Program-made: the position numbers and the translations under genes
Source of the DNA: JAJRVM01 sp963700515
GTDB lineage: Bacteria > Planctomycetota > Planctomycetia > Pirellulales > Pirellulaceae
Assembly (NCBI GenBank): GCA_963700515.1
Contig: CAVOXY010000008.1
Location: 186,001 to 250,000, forward strand
DNA: 64,000 nt
Direction of reading: 5' to 3'
In this document: positions 1-11,401 of the stretch, in pieces
Numbering within the stretch: the first letter of the stretch is position 1
Layout of the letters: each line of letters opens with the position of its first letter
The notes under the pieces: model-generated
Database searches by the model: none
What the model was told of the DNA's origin: nothing
Seen by the model: the letters and a program-made list of their open reading frames with translations, nothing else

Positions 1-3000
1 TAGTACCGGTCGCCGGCGGTGTCCTTGAGGCGATACGTATACCGCGCAGGCTCGGTCGAGTCGGTGTGGCCCGGCAGGCCCAGCCCATCGCGATCCAGCG
101 CCGCCCGCCCGTGCTGCACCGACACGACCGGCAGGCTGCCGATGCTGACGCTGCTGTTGATGTCCGGTGCCCAGACGCGCAGCGTGACGGCCACATTCGA
201 GGCCTCATCGACATACGGGCGCGGATTCTGTTTGTCGGTCAAATCCAGACCAAGGATCAGATCGGTGATGACGTAGGCGGACGAGTTGAGCGCGCCGCCG
301 GTCAAGTCGAAGCCCTGGATCTTCATGTTCAGCGCATCGTTGCGCTGCAGTAGCTCCTGGGTCACCTGCACCCGAATCGTCAGCTGGTCGCAACTGAAGC
401 CCAACGTGACGTCGGCCGATTCGTCGCGGGCGGTGCTCAGATCCAAGGCCTTCCGGAGCATGTCCTCCAGCCGCTGCTCCCAACTTTGGATCGTCGCCTG
501 GGCGCTTTCTCCACCGCGTCGACCGTCGCCGTAAAATCGTTCGCGAACTGCTGGAATTCAGCCAGCTTCGTGTCGACTAGGGGAATACCGGTGTGGAACG
601 AGGCATGGCCCGCCAGTTCCTGCAGGAAGTCGCTTCGCCGCGCAGCGTGTCCACCAAGTCGTTGTAGACCAGGTACTGGTAGCACAGGAACTCGCTCGGC
701 ACGGTCAATGCCCGCGTCCCCAGATCCCCGAGGTTGCTCCAGGTGAAGTGCGTGATGCGGTCTCCGTGCACCTCGAAGGCATTGTCTTTCGGCAGAAAAT
801 TGTGCAGCTGGAAGTCGGCCGAACCGGTGACGGAAAACGTGGTCTGCGGGAGCGGGTCGTCGATGTGGAGTCGCGACTCTAAGCCCCGCAGTTCGACCGC
901 CAGACGCGAACTGCCTGCACCGCCAGAGGAGACGACGTCCAGCCAGGCATAGCTGCCGTTGAGGCTGATGTTCGTGGCCGAAACATCCACGATGCCCGCC
1001 AGACGGGACGCATCCAGGAAGTAATCCTGCGTGCGCAGCGTGTCGGGGGCCTTGTCCAGATCCACGCCGAACGTGAACTGCAGCGCCGCCCCGGGGGCCA
1101 CGTTGGCCGTGCTGGACGTTTCCACGTTGCGCAGCGGCATCTTCAGGTTGTCCGGTATCAACCCGGCCGCCTTCTCCGGTGCGAGGTCCAGGAGTCGCTG
1201 AAAGTCTGCACCGTCTGCAATACGTCGAAATCGAACGTCAGTTCGCGGTTCGCCACGTCGTAGTCCACGAAGGGCACGGTTAGGCCCAGCCGGGCCTCGA
1301 GTTCCTGCGCGGTGCTGAAGTTCGGCGCGCCGCTATCGGTCGTGATCGGCTCGAGGACCGCCTTCGCGTACGCCGCGTCCAGCTGGAACAGGTTCTGGGT
1401 GGTCAGGCCGCGAGCGAAGTAGACGGGCAGATGGCCGGGAAACTTCGCATTGAACTGGCTGAACCAGCTGCGGATATTGCCCAGCATGGTCAGCACTTCG
1501 CCAGGTGTCACGTGGCGGAAGGGGAGCAGCGCGTCGAACTGCTCAAATCCCACGCTCGGTTCAATGCCACTCAAGGCATGCTGGCCCGTTAGCACGACCG
1601 TGGGATTAGTGCCCTCCGTGCTGAAGTCACCAATGGCGGCCTGGATCGGCAATCGTCCCGTGACATCACTTTGGCGAACCTGTGTGCGGAATAAACGCAG
1701 TGGCGTCCCACTTTCCTGCAGCGGTTCTTCCAGTAGTCTGCCGCGCGAGTCGGCCTGATCCGTGTCGGTCCAGCTCGCCAGGTCTACGTGCAGATCCAGC
1801 TGGCCAGCCTGTACCTGACTGGCGAGGAATCCCACATTCAAATCGAAGTCCAGGTCCTGCTCATCCACGTCCGCCCGCGCCGTCAAGTCGTGCAGCTGCA
1901 CGAACACGCGTTCGCCATCCCGCCAGTCGATGCCAAACGACAATTCCAGGCGCACCGTGCCCGACACGTCGACCGAAACCGGTTCTGCCAGTGCCAGCTT
2001 CTCGGCGGCCGCCCACTGGCCCAGATCCAGCGATTTGCCGGTCGGGGCGAGCTGAGCTTCCAGCGTCACATTGAACCGGAGCTCATCTCCGTCCTGGGAG
2101 AGATAACGGCCTCCGGACACCGAGTCGGGGTCGATCGAGATGGTCAAGGGGCCGACGGATGTATGGACGGTGCGGAGCACATCTGCGATCACGCCTTGGG
2201 TCGTCGCCTGCGTGTGCGTGGTGAAGTAGTTTTGCAGGGCGCCACCAGGCCGAGCTGGAGGATGGTTCCCAGTGGCAGCAGCGAGCCGAGGCTCTCGTGG
2301 ATCAGCGGCAGCGGAGCGCCGAATTCCGCCACGTTGGCGAGCGATGCGAGTTCGTTGCGCAGCAGGCCCAGCAGACTGACCAGCCGATCAGCCGCCCCGC
2401 TGCTGAGGGCATGCGGCTGCTCATCCACCGGCGTCGCCAGGTTGACCTGAAAGACGCCGTTTGCGCCCGCCGCGAAGCGCACGCGACCGGACTGGCCGTC
2501 GCCGGTCCAGGTGATTTCCCCCTGCTCGTTCGGCAATCCCGTGGTCCACGTGCGTGGATCGTTGTGGTAGATCGAAGCGACGAAGTACGGACCGTGCTCC
2601 ATGTTCACCCCGCTGGTCAGCAGCGCCTCGAGTTGGGTGCGAACGCGGGTGAGGTCGTACCCCATCTTCGCGTCGTCCTGCAGGTAGTCGCGAATCGCCA
2701 GCAGCACGGGGCGGTTGTTCCATGCGCTGAGCGGGCCGGCGAGATCATCCGCAATCTCCACCTGGACCGCCATGGTCCGCGGGTGCGCATCGGGGGCCGC
2801 TTCCACGTACTGGCCACCGATGCGATAGATCCAGTTGCCGTTGTTCCCCAACACGAACCGCTGACCATCGCGCTCGTCGACCGCAAAGAACGGGATCTCC
2901 GACGAGTTGGAGGCGGCGGTTTCGATATCCAGGTGCAGGCCGGCCTGGTGGTCGCCGCCTTGTTCGCTGCCGCTGGGCGGGCCGCCTTGCGCGCGGCTCG

Positions 3001-5190
3001 CCTTGCGCAGCTCGAGACGCTCCTGCTGCGCGACGAGGAAATCGTCCTCGCCGGTATCCCCCAGTTCGCGGATCGGTTGACCGACGCTGGCGTCCAACAG
3101 CCACTCGACCACCTCGCTGGCGAAACGCTCGGTCTGCGGCGAGCCGTCGCTGACGTTCGGCGAAATATAGAGTCCGTCTATGGCCAAGTTGATCGTGGCC
3201 GGGTCGAGCTCGATCCACTTGGGCGTGTCGGGCGAGTTGATGAAGTCGCGGCGCACGACGGCGGAAGGAACCACCGTGCCGCCGGTCATGGCGGCGTTGA
3301 AGAGTCCGACGGCCCACAGGGTGTTGTCGTCCCATTGGCGCGTGAGATCCGGCAATTCTCCGTCCGCTCCGCGGTACCCGAAATAGCGCAGCCGCTGCTG
3401 GAGCCGCAGGATATCCAGGTCGGTGTTGCCGGGCCGGACCGCGTGATCGCCGCGGGTGGAGATTCCCTCGCGGACGTGGACGGCCACGATCTGCTCCTGG
3501 CCATCGATCTTCACCCGGCCGGTGATCGTCCCGGTGTACGACGTGTGGGGGGCCACATACAGTCGGCCGGTGGAGGCGAACGTCTCGGTGCCACTGGCGC
3601 TGGAGGTAAAGACTCGGGCGTGGGCCGTCCAGTTCGCGAGGTCCACGAGTTCGAACGTCGTCCCCCCACGGTCGCGCCGCAGGTCGATCGCAATGACGTC
3701 CCCCTGGCCTCCGCTGTACCCCACGGCGCCAAGGCATCGACCAGTCCACCTCCGGATACCTCAAAGCCTGGTTTGGGGATCGCGGTGTCGACCAGGCGGT
3801 CGTAGATCTGCTGGGGCGTCCAGGCGGGATAGGCTTGCTTAAGCAACGCGGCGATGGCTGCCACGTGCGGCGCGGCGGCCGACGTGCCTTCAAAATTCGG
3901 ATAGCCGTTGGCATCGAGATCCTCGGCGCCGAAGAACGTCGTATCGACGCTGCTTACGGCGGCCAGCAGCGGCGTCTGGCGAATCTCGGGTGCCTGCGCG
4001 TTGCCGGTCGCGTCGAACAGGATCGTGACCGGGCCGAAGGAACTGTAGGGGGCGGGAACGTCGAGATCCCGATAATCGAAAGCCCCGACGGCCAGCGCGC
4101 CGGCGCGGCGGCATGGGCAATGACCGGTGACGAGTCTGTAGCGTATTCGAGCACGCGGAACTGGCGGTCGCTGTCGGTGAAGTTCACCCACCTTATGCGA
4201 CTCGGGGCATTTGGCCCCGGCCGCAGACGAATCATAAGGTCAAACTCAGCGTCCGGTCCCGTGTTCGCGTACTCGAGATGTTCGCGCGGCATTTGGTGCC
4301 CGTTCGCATCGACGTCCTTGATGTTGTCCAAGGCCGACTGGGCGACGACCTCATTGGTGCCCGCCCGCACAAGGTAGAAGTCCAGATCGCTCGTCACGCC
4401 ACCGGTCGTATGGAACGGGTTGTCCCATTGCAGCTCGATCGCCACCGACGTGCCGCTGCCGATGAAGACGCGCTGCCGCGTGTCCGCGGCCGCGGACGGA
4501 TCGAAGTCGTAGAACAACTCGGACAGGCCGCTCAATGTATCGGCGGCGGCGGCGAACGTGGTCGATTCGTAGGCCTGAGGTCCGAAGTTGCCGGCAGCGG
4601 CAAAATAGGCGACGCCGTGCTGGCTGACCACATCCCGGATCGCTTGCGACACGATCCCGTCCTGGAACATCGGTTCCGCCGGAAAGTAGACGTCGTCGAC
4701 AATGATGTCGGCGCTCCCGATGGCCGGGTCGGCCAGCGCGCGAATCGCCTCCGCCAGGCTCTGCTGGGTGCCCCCCGCGGGGACGAAAACGAGCGTTGCG
4801 CCGGGAGCCAGATCGTGAATGATCTGGAGCATGGCCCGACCTTCATCGTCCTGGGAGGTCCACCATTTCGTGGCCCCGGCCGCGTCTCCCAGCGGCAGTT
4901 CCACGCCGCCGGCCGGCAGGTCCCCGCTGGCGATATCGATGCTCGCTTGGCTGCCCGCCAGGTCGAAGCTGTTGCTGACCACGCCGACCCGGACGCCCGT
5001 CCCGTCGTAGCCGCCGGGCACCTGCGCGGACCTGATCCACCAGCAGGCTGCGGTCGCCCTGCGACGTGATGAGTCCGGACAGCAGCAGACGCTGCTCGAG
5101 CCGTTCCAGATCGGGTCGCCAGAAATCACGCCGACGCGAAGCAGACAACGTGACGCCGGACCGCCGGCGCGTGCGTTGGGCACGTTTCAT
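1..5190 (-). CDS. Giant LEPR-XLL surface protein with subtilase domain (frameshifted, partial)
   Basis: Predicted exported, cell-surface protein. It starts at 5190 with a basic N-terminus and the planctomycete LEPR-XLL-like motif LERLEQRLLLSG. A subtilisin-like (S8) region follows: GTGVRVGVVSNSFD, a HDLAPGA stretch, AAGNFG as oxyanion loop and the catalytic-serine motif GTSAAAPHVAA. Next comes a peptidoglycan-binding-like segment (LRLQQRLRYFGYRG, near 3400), then long beta-rich sequence. Coding is continuous but changes frame near 5060, 4100, 3720, 2240, 1160, 640 and 480. In the last frame it stays open to base 1, so the C-terminus is outside. The ATG-like starts at 2192 and 1161 fall at frame changes and are not real starts. 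The regular spacing of shifts and lack of other stops suggest technical indels. The first catalytic Asp is not in its usual DTG context, so activity is uncertain. Confidence 0.75.
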
Positions 5191-5364
5191 ACTTGAATCC
5201 TTGAATCACGCTCAGAAAGGGGCATCTCGGTTCGATGGCACCGCTTTGGCGGCGTACAGCGCCACAAGGATTAATGCGATTTCCACGCCCCCAACGGCTC
5301 ACGTACGGCGGACTTTTTTTGCAGATTTTCTCAAGGCGCAGCGCGGCGATGTGAAGACCGTCCC

Positions 5365-8300
5365 CTACGGCCGCCCGTCAAACACGTACAGCTCGCCCGC
5401 CAGGAGCTCGTCGGGCGTGGTCCCCACGAGAAGTTTGTGCGCTCCGGTGAAGCGGAGCCAAGACAGGGGACGACCGGCGCGCAGCAGGGTGAACATTTCA
5501 CGGTGTGTCGCCAGGTGCCAGAGCCGCACCGTCTGGTCGCCCGCGAGCGTGGCGAGCGTGCGGCCGTCAGGCGAGAAGGCCACCTGCGACACCTCCACGC
5601 GCCGATCCAGCGTCAACGTGGATAGGGTGTTCCCGTTTGCTTCCCACAGCAAGGCTTCACCAAACCCGCCAATGGCCAACCCCCTTCCGTCCGGGCGGAA
5701 CGCCAGCCCGAACGTCCAGCGCCCAACTCGGGCAGGTGCGTCACCGCGTGGCCGGTGTGCACGTTCCACAAGGCCACTTTCCCGTTGACGCCGATGGCCA
5801 GCGTCTGGCTGTCGGGGGAGAAGGCCGTCCAGGCAGAGTCCTCCACGTCGGGTACGCGCAGCGTACGGCAGAGTTCGCCCGAAGGCACCTGCCACACGTC
5901 GACCACGCCCCGCTGGCCGGCACCCGCCAGGTATCGGCCGTCGGGGGAAAAGGTCAGTCGTACGATCGGCAGCGCGGTCGCCCGCAGCCGGTGGAGCAGC
6001 GCCCCGCTGCGCGTGTCGTGCAGCCACACCGTGCTTTCCTGGTCACAGCTCGCGATCAGATCTCCACGAGCCGAAAACGTGGTATGGACCTTGAGGTCCG
6101 CGTCGCGCGGTAAGCGCTATCGGTGTGGCCCAACGCTGAAGGCCGTGGAGGAACAGCGTCCCGTGCGCGTCGGCACGGACCACCTGGTCGTGCTCGAGAT
6201 GGATATTCAGGCAGTGCTCGTGGGAAGCGTGCACGGTACGCCCGGTGAGCGCCGCGAGCGAATGCCGCTGGATCATGCGATCCTCTTCCGAGGCCGTCAG
6301 TAGGTCGCGGCCATGATGTGCCAGTATGAGCGATCGCAGCGTGCCCGCGGATTGGACGGAAGCACGCACGCGCCAGCACTCCTTCTGGCGGATCTGTCAA
6401 CTCCCATAATTCCAGGCGACCTTCACCGCGACCGACGGCCAGCAGCCTTGAGTCCGCTGCAAATGCCAGCGACCAGGCCGTGCCTGCCTCGGGGAGTCGC
6501 GCCGACTCCGTGCGGGTGACCAGGTCGTACACGACCACCGGTAAATTGTAGCCGCCCGCCGCCAAATAGCGGCCGTCGGGACTGATCGCCATCGCCAGCA
6601 GTCCGTGGTTGGCATCTGTCAAGGAACCTTGCGGCTGCCACGTCTGCGCATCCCAGAGCCGGACCATCGCGTCGGCACCTGCGGAAGCCAGTACGGTTCC
6701 ATCGGGCGACCAGGCCAAGGCCCGTACGACATCCGTGTGTTCGGTCAGCAGGTGCGTCTGACTAGCCAGCGCAGCGTCCCAGATGCGCACCGTGTGATCG
6801 CGCGCGGCGGACGCCAGCTGCCGGCTATCTGGTGACCAGGCCACAGCGCAGACCGTACGTTCGTGGCCTTCCAGCTGCGCGATTTCCGTCCAGCTGTCCA
6901 CGCGCCAGAGCCGCACCAGCGCGTCTTGGCCAGCGGTGGCCAGACTTTGCCCGTCGGGCGCAAAACGGACGGTGCAGATTTCTCGTTCACTCGAGCACCA
7001 AGATCGCACTTCGTTCCCTGTGGATAGATCCCAAATCTTCACCCAGCCTGCGCTGTCGCCGCTGGCCAGGTACCGGTCGTCCGATGAGACATCCGCCGCG
7101 AGGATCGGCGCCGGATGGCCGCGGTAGACGGCCGGTGACTGCTGGACGAGGTCCCACAGGTGAAACCACTCGAATCCGCGCAGGTCCGTCTGGTCGGGCA
7201 GGGGGCGTTGCCGTTCAAGCATCGCGGTGCAGCGGGCCGCGTGACCTTCCAGCCAATGCAGCCAGGCTTGATGCAGATCCGTGGCGTAGAGCTCCACTCG
7301 GAGGCGCACTTCCCGCATCAGGACCTCGCGCCGCGCCACGGACTCCAGGACCAGTCGCTCGTCGGCTGCAGCCGGCGCCACCGCGTGTGCCTGGATCGCC
7401 TGCCAAACACTCACGGTGGTGCCGAGCACGAGGATGGCCACCACGATTGACGCCGTGATCATGGTTGCCTTGTGGCGCAGGACCAGTTTCTTGAGCTGGT
7501 ACGCGATCGACGGGGGGCATGCCTCGACCGGCTCGCCTTTCAGGTACCGCTGGATATCGGTCGCCAGGTCGCGGGCCGTCTGATAGCGGCGTGACCGATC
7601 CTTGTCCAGGGCCTTCATCGCGATCCAGTCCAGCTCGCCCCGCAACCGGTGAATCAGTCGGGCCGGCTCCCCGCCGCAGCGCGGACAGGCCGTTGTGCAG
7701 GACGCGTGCGTCGTCGTCACGCCGGCACTCGGCCGCGGCGGCACGGTTTCCCGCAGCCTGCGCCGCATCTCTTCCCAGCCGACCGTATGCCAGCGCCTCG
7801 CGATCAAACGGCGTGAAGCCGGTCAGGAGCTCGTACAGCAACACGCCCAGCGAGTACACGTCGCTGCGCGTATCCACGTCCACGGCGCTGATGCTCGGCC
7901 TGCTCGGGACTCATGTACATCGGCGTCCCGATCATCTGCGCCAGACCGCGTGTAGATCGTCTGCTCGGTCAGTCGCTGTTCGATCGCCTTGGCCACGCCG
8001 AAGTCGATCACCTTGGGAACCGGTTCGCCTCGTACAGCGTCACCAGCATGTTCGACGGCTTGATGTCCCGGTGGATGATCCCCTTCTGATGCGCATGCTG
8101 AATCGCCTGGCAGACCTGGACGAACAGCTCCAGCCGCTCGCGTCAGCGCGCAGCTGGTCTGCGTCGCAATAGTCGGTGATCGGGATCCCGCGACCAGTTC
8201 CATCACGAAATACGGCCGCCCGTGATCGGTCGTCCCGGCGTCCAAGTACTCGGGCGATGTACGGGTGATCCATCATGGCCAGGGCCTGTCGTTCGGCCTC

Positions 8301-8700
8301 GAACGCGCGCAATGACCTGCGCGTGTCCATGCCTGGCTTGATGATCTTCAGGGCCACCGTCGGCGCACCGGCATCTTCCTGCTCCGCCAGGTAGACCATG
8401 CCCATGCCTCCTTCGCCGATCAGCTCCCGCAGTCGGTAGGGGCCGATCAAGGTCCCCGGCGCATTCGGGTTCGTAGTCGTCCGGATGATCACCCTGTTGC
8501 AGAAAGGCGGGCACCTCGAGAAAGCGTCCCGCCCGGAAATGGTTGGCAATGAGCTGTTCGACCGCACGCCGCAGCACGTCGTCGTCGCCGCAGGCGTTGA
8601 GGACGAACGCTTGGCGCCCGGCGTCATCGGCGATCTCGACCGCTTCGGCTAGGATGGCGTCGATACGGGGCACTTCCTCGGGCATGGATCTGCTCGACAT
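5365..8700 (-). CDS. Ser/Thr protein kinase with C-terminal WD40 repeats (heavily frameshifted)
   Basis: Membrane-bound Hanks-type kinase. In order: N-terminal acidic segment from ATG 8700; glycine loop IGEGGMGMVYLAEQ; VAIK-type lysine in VALKIIKPGMD; a catalytic loop readable as HRDIKPSN after frame correction (near 8070); DFGVAK; SDVYSLGVLLYELLTG; a membrane segment near 7440 (TMITASIVVAILVLG); then about ten WD40 repeats with WSPDG/IWD motifs to the stop at 5365. Frame changes occur near 8440, 8230, 8130, 8030, 7950, 7880, 7790, 6380 and 6030, and several sit in G runs. An ECF sigma gene lies 86 bp upstream on the same strand, a common planctomycete pairing. Likely role: sensing and phosphorylation at the membrane; substrate unknown. 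The kinase half holds one indel per 60-200 bases, so it is either badly sequenced or a recent pseudogene. Confidence 0.8.
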
Positions 8701-8786
8701 GAGACGGGGACCGGATGTACAACCATCCTATAATGCGAGAATCGTTCGCCGGATAGCTCACGCATCCGAGGGAATTTTCTGCTCGA

Positions 8787-9347
8787 TCACTGACCGATCA
8801 TCTTGCCGTAGAGCCACGCCCGCGCGTACACCCAGTGACGTTTGGTCGTGGACACGGAAATTTCCAGCGATTGGGCCGTTTCCTCCAGCGTGAGGCCCGC
8901 GAAATACCGCAGCTTCACCACCTGTGCCTTGAGCGGTTCGTCCGCCTCCAGTTGGGCCAACGCCTCGTCCAACGCCACCAGGTTCTCCAGGTTTTCGCGG
9001 GGATCCGAGGTCACAAAGTCATCAATCCCGATCCGCGTCGCGGACTGCCACGTTTGCGCGTCTGTTTCCGGCGCCTGCTCGACCAGGATCCGCCGCATGG
9101 CCTCGGCCGCGGCGGCGAAAAAGTGCCCCCTGCTGTCCCACGATCGCTCGCTGGCCACGCCCTTGACGAGCCGGAGATAGGCTTCGTGCACCAATGCCGT
9201 CGCCTGCAGGGTCTGCCCCGGCTGTTCCTGGGCCAGTCTGGCTGCGGCCAGTCGGCGCAGCTCGTGGTACACCAGCGGCAGAAGCTGCTCTGTAGCCGCA
9301 GGATCACCGGACTCGATCTGGGCGAGAATCTGGGTCACGTCGGACAT
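8787..9347 (-). CDS. ECF-type RNA polymerase sigma factor, TIGR02999 group
   Basis: 186-residue sigma factor. The N-terminus MSDVTQILAQIESGDPAA, region 2 (LVYHELRRLAAARLAQE, then ATALVHEAYLRLV) and region 4 (LRYFAGLTLEETAQSLEIS, STTKRHWVYARAWLY) match the planctomycete/acidobacterial TIGR02999 ECF group. The frame stays open upstream to 9605, but the ATG at 9347 begins the conserved N-terminus and is chosen. It lies 86 bp upstream of the WD40 kinase in the same direction and probably forms a signalling unit with it. No anti-sigma gene is seen nearby; in this group the neighbouring kinase may control the sigma factor. The reading frame is intact. Confidence 0.9.
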   Translation of the reverse strand: MSDVTQILAQIESGDPAATEQLLPLVYHELRRLAAARLAQEQPGQTLQATALVHEAYLRLVKGVASERSWDSRGHFFAAAAEAMRRILVEQAPETDAQTWQSATRIGIDDFVTSDPRENLENLVALDEALAQLEADEPLKAQVVKLRYFAGLTLEETAQSLEISVSTTKRHWVYARAWLYGKMIGQ

Positions 9348-9620
9348 GTGGAATCGATTCGCCGGGTCGTCGGCTGCGCGGCCTACAGTCCCGCCGTATA
9401 CGACGCGACGGGCTCGACCAGGTAGTGCGACTTCAAATCCCGATTGCGGTCGTTTAACTTGGCACGGGGCGAGGTCGGGATATTGGCCATGTCGGCCCCG
9501 CCCTGTGCACGGATGTCGTGCAACGTCTTTTCCTGTCTTCGAATCCCGACCGGGCGAAGACGGCCGCCACGTCGATCTTGCCGTGCGTCCTGTCATGAAA
9601 CGCAAGCCGTGCCAAGCAGG

Positions 9621-10183
9621 TCACGAGAACTCCGCCGCCAGAGCGTCGGCCGCGCTGTTGTGTTCGTACTCCATCTGACGGATCGGATTGGCGACCGAGC
9701 CACAATGAATGGCAGGAAGATCGGTGGCGGTTTCCAATTGCCGGATCATCGGAAAAAGAACCTGCTCTTCCTTCAGTATGTGAGTGGACAGTTCCTGAAG
9801 GAGACCGACGAATGCCTTCCGCACTTCCGTCAAACGCGCGTCGGATGCGCCGTGCACCTCATGCACCTTCCGCGTCATGCCATCCAGCCGCGGCAGTTCC
9901 ATCTTGAGATAAGCATGATGCGTCTGTCAAGGTGGTTGGTCCAGTCGGTCAAGGGCATCGCGTCCGCGTCGAACAGTTCCTCATCGCCTGGGCCGGGTCG
10001 CTCGTCCGATTGCCGAATCTGCTCGAGCACCGTCCGCGGATCGAGGCCACGCTTGGCACAAGCCTCGGCCAGCGGCACCGCTCTGCCGCAGCAGTAATCG
10101 ATCTGCAGCTCGTCGAAAATCCGGGAACGCCCCGGACGCTCCCTCACCAAGTCGCCAATCGTGGCCCGCAGGTCCACTGACAT
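9621..10183 (-). CDS. ric: RIC/ScdA iron-sulfur cluster repair di-iron protein (frameshifted, short C-terminus)
   Basis: Repairs Fe-S clusters damaged by nitric oxide or oxidants, using a hemerythrin-like di-iron centre. From ATG 10183 the ScdA N-terminal domain contains the motif IDYCCGRAVPLAEAC. One frame change near 9905 leads into the hemerythrin-like part (MELPRLDGMTRKVHEVHG, LSTHILKEEQVLFPMI, MEYEHNSAADAL). It ends at AAEFS, while family members continue with a further helix carrying His/Glu ligands near the end, so the C-terminus is missing or lost to another indel. It is divergent from an Rrf2-type regulator, the arrangement expected for an NsrR-like regulator and its target. Confidence 0.82.
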
Positions 10184-10320
10184 GGAGTTCCCTCTCGATC
10201 GCTCAACTGACGTGCGTCGGCCACCAAATCACAGGTGCCGCTTTCGCGCTTCAATGCACACTTGCCATTTATTATGCATGCGGCTAACATGATGTCAATA
10301 CGTGTTTAGAAAGGGATTTG
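10184..10320. promoter_or_regulatory. Divergent promoter region between ric and the Rrf2 regulator
   Basis: This 137-bp spacer must hold promoters for both divergent genes. It contains an AT-rich core (near 10266-10285) with an imperfect inverted arrangement AATGCAC...CCATT and a nearby ATGCAT. That loosely recalls the dyads bound by NsrR-type regulators. The site is a guess from pattern only; the divergent layout itself is clear. Confidence 0.35.
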
Positions 10321-10779
10321 ATGAGATTGCTGTCGGACGCGTCGGAATACGCCTTGCGTGCCGTGATCTGGTTGGCGCAGGGAGGAGCGGAGCCGAAGAA
10401 AGTTCGCGATATTGCGGAAGCCACGCGCTCTGCACCCGGGTATTTGGTCAAAGTACTTCAGGGCCTCGCCAAAGCAGGCATTTTATCGGCGCAGCGTGGC
10501 ACGCGTGGTGGTTTCGCCCTGATCCGAGATCCGGCCGCCTTGTCGCTCTTGGAGGTGATTGATGCCGTGGACCCGCTGAAACGGATTCAGTGCTGCCCGT
10601 TGGGTCTGACAGGGCATGGGCAGCACCTTTGCCCGTTGCACGAGCGCATCGACAAGGCGTTGGCAGCGGTGGAGGTGGGCTTTCGCGAGTCGACGATCAA
10701 GGATTTGCTCAACGATCCGGATCGCGTGGGGCCGTGGTGCGATGGAGAGGGTCCGGCGCAATCGGCTGTGAGGCAGTAG
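10321..10779 (+). CDS. Rrf2-family transcriptional regulator, NsrR-like
   Basis: 152-residue winged-helix regulator. The N-terminus MRLLSDASEYALRAVIWLA, recognition region SAPGYLVKVLQGLAKAG and wing QRGTRGGFAL are typical of Rrf2. Three cysteines (C91, C92, C104, in IQCCPLG and QHLCPLH) are placed as in [Fe-S]-sensing members such as NsrR. ATG 10321 is chosen over an in-frame TTG at 10318, and an AAAGGG sequence lies just upstream. It is divergent from ric, so it likely represses ric and itself until its cluster is lost on exposure to nitric oxide. IscR or another Rrf2 subtype remains possible. Confidence 0.88.
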   Translation: MRLLSDASEYALRAVIWLAQGGAEPKKVRDIAEATRSAPGYLVKVLQGLAKAGILSAQRGTRGGFALIRDPAALSLLEVIDAVDPLKRIQCCPLGLTGHGQHLCPLHERIDKALAAVEVGFRESTIKDLLNDPDRVGPWCDGEGPAQSAVRQ

Positions 10780-10952
10780 CATGGCGCGGGAAGTGGCTCC
10801 GCTCATGCTTGAGCGAGGCCGGGCCCGGGCGGTGACCGCGGCCCAGCGCGGGGGGGCACGGGCAGTCAAGTCGGTGACTTGTCACGTCAGGCAATCGAGT
10901 CCAGGGCGGCCACTGAATTAAGCCCGAGACCCAGGCGCGGCATGACGGATAT

Positions 10953-10975
10953 CAGACTGGGAGAAACCCAGTCTG
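10953..10975. other. Perfect 9-bp hairpin
   Basis: CAGACTGGG and CCCAGTCTG are separated by five bases (AGAAA). No T-run follows, so it is not a classical terminator. It lies between the Rrf2 gene and the next gene and could be an mRNA structure or a Rho-linked end. The rest of the 245-bp spacer shows nothing recognisable. Confidence 0.45.
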
Positions 10976-11024
10976 TAGACCTGGAAGAACGACCTGCAGC
11001 GGCATGACTAACGGTGATACGAAC

Positions 11025-11396
11025 ATGAACGTCAAATACTTTATCCGATCCGGCTGGTCCTTGTGCGTCGTCGCCCTAGTTTGCGGTGTTCCTGGTTTCG
11101 GCCAAGACTTACCGACGGCAACTCCTGAAGATGTCGGCGTCTCGTCAGAGAAGACATTGGGCGGATTCGATGTCCTGGGCGGAAACGCCACGCTGCTTTG
11201 GAGAATTGAATCCCCGACGCTCTGGAAAGGCGACATTACGATTGTTGAAAAGGAGGAAACGATCACGGCGAACGCTGATCTTGCCAAAAAGAGCCCAACC
11301 GAGTTTGTCTACGAAGCTGCAATGGACAACGGCGATACGGCCCGAGTCGTCTTTCACAAGGTGGAGACGGAACGGAATAAGAAAGCCAAAGAGTAG
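11025..11396 (+). CDS. Small secreted protein of unknown function
   Basis: 123 residues. From ATG 11025 there is a clear signal peptide (basic start MNVKYFIRSGW, hydrophobic LCVVALVCGVPGFG, likely cleavage before QDLP). An in-frame ATG at 11004 would add seven polar residues ahead of the signal, so 11025 is preferred. The mature part is hydrophilic and probably beta-rich (NATLLWRIESPTLWKGDITI). No family is recognised. Its stop lies six bases from the stop of the convergent GH29 gene. Confidence 0.6.
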   Translation: MNVKYFIRSGWSLCVVALVCGVPGFGQDLPTATPEDVGVSSEKTLGGFDVLGGNATLLWRIESPTLWKGDITIVEKEETITANADLAKKSPTEFVYEAAMDNGDTARVVFHKVETERNKKAKE

Positions 11397-11401
11397 ATAG
11401 C

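Noticed and set aside
2297..3805. 502-codon open frame opposite the surface protein
   Set aside because: Low-complexity Arg/Val-rich shadow; the minus strand encodes recognisable domains.
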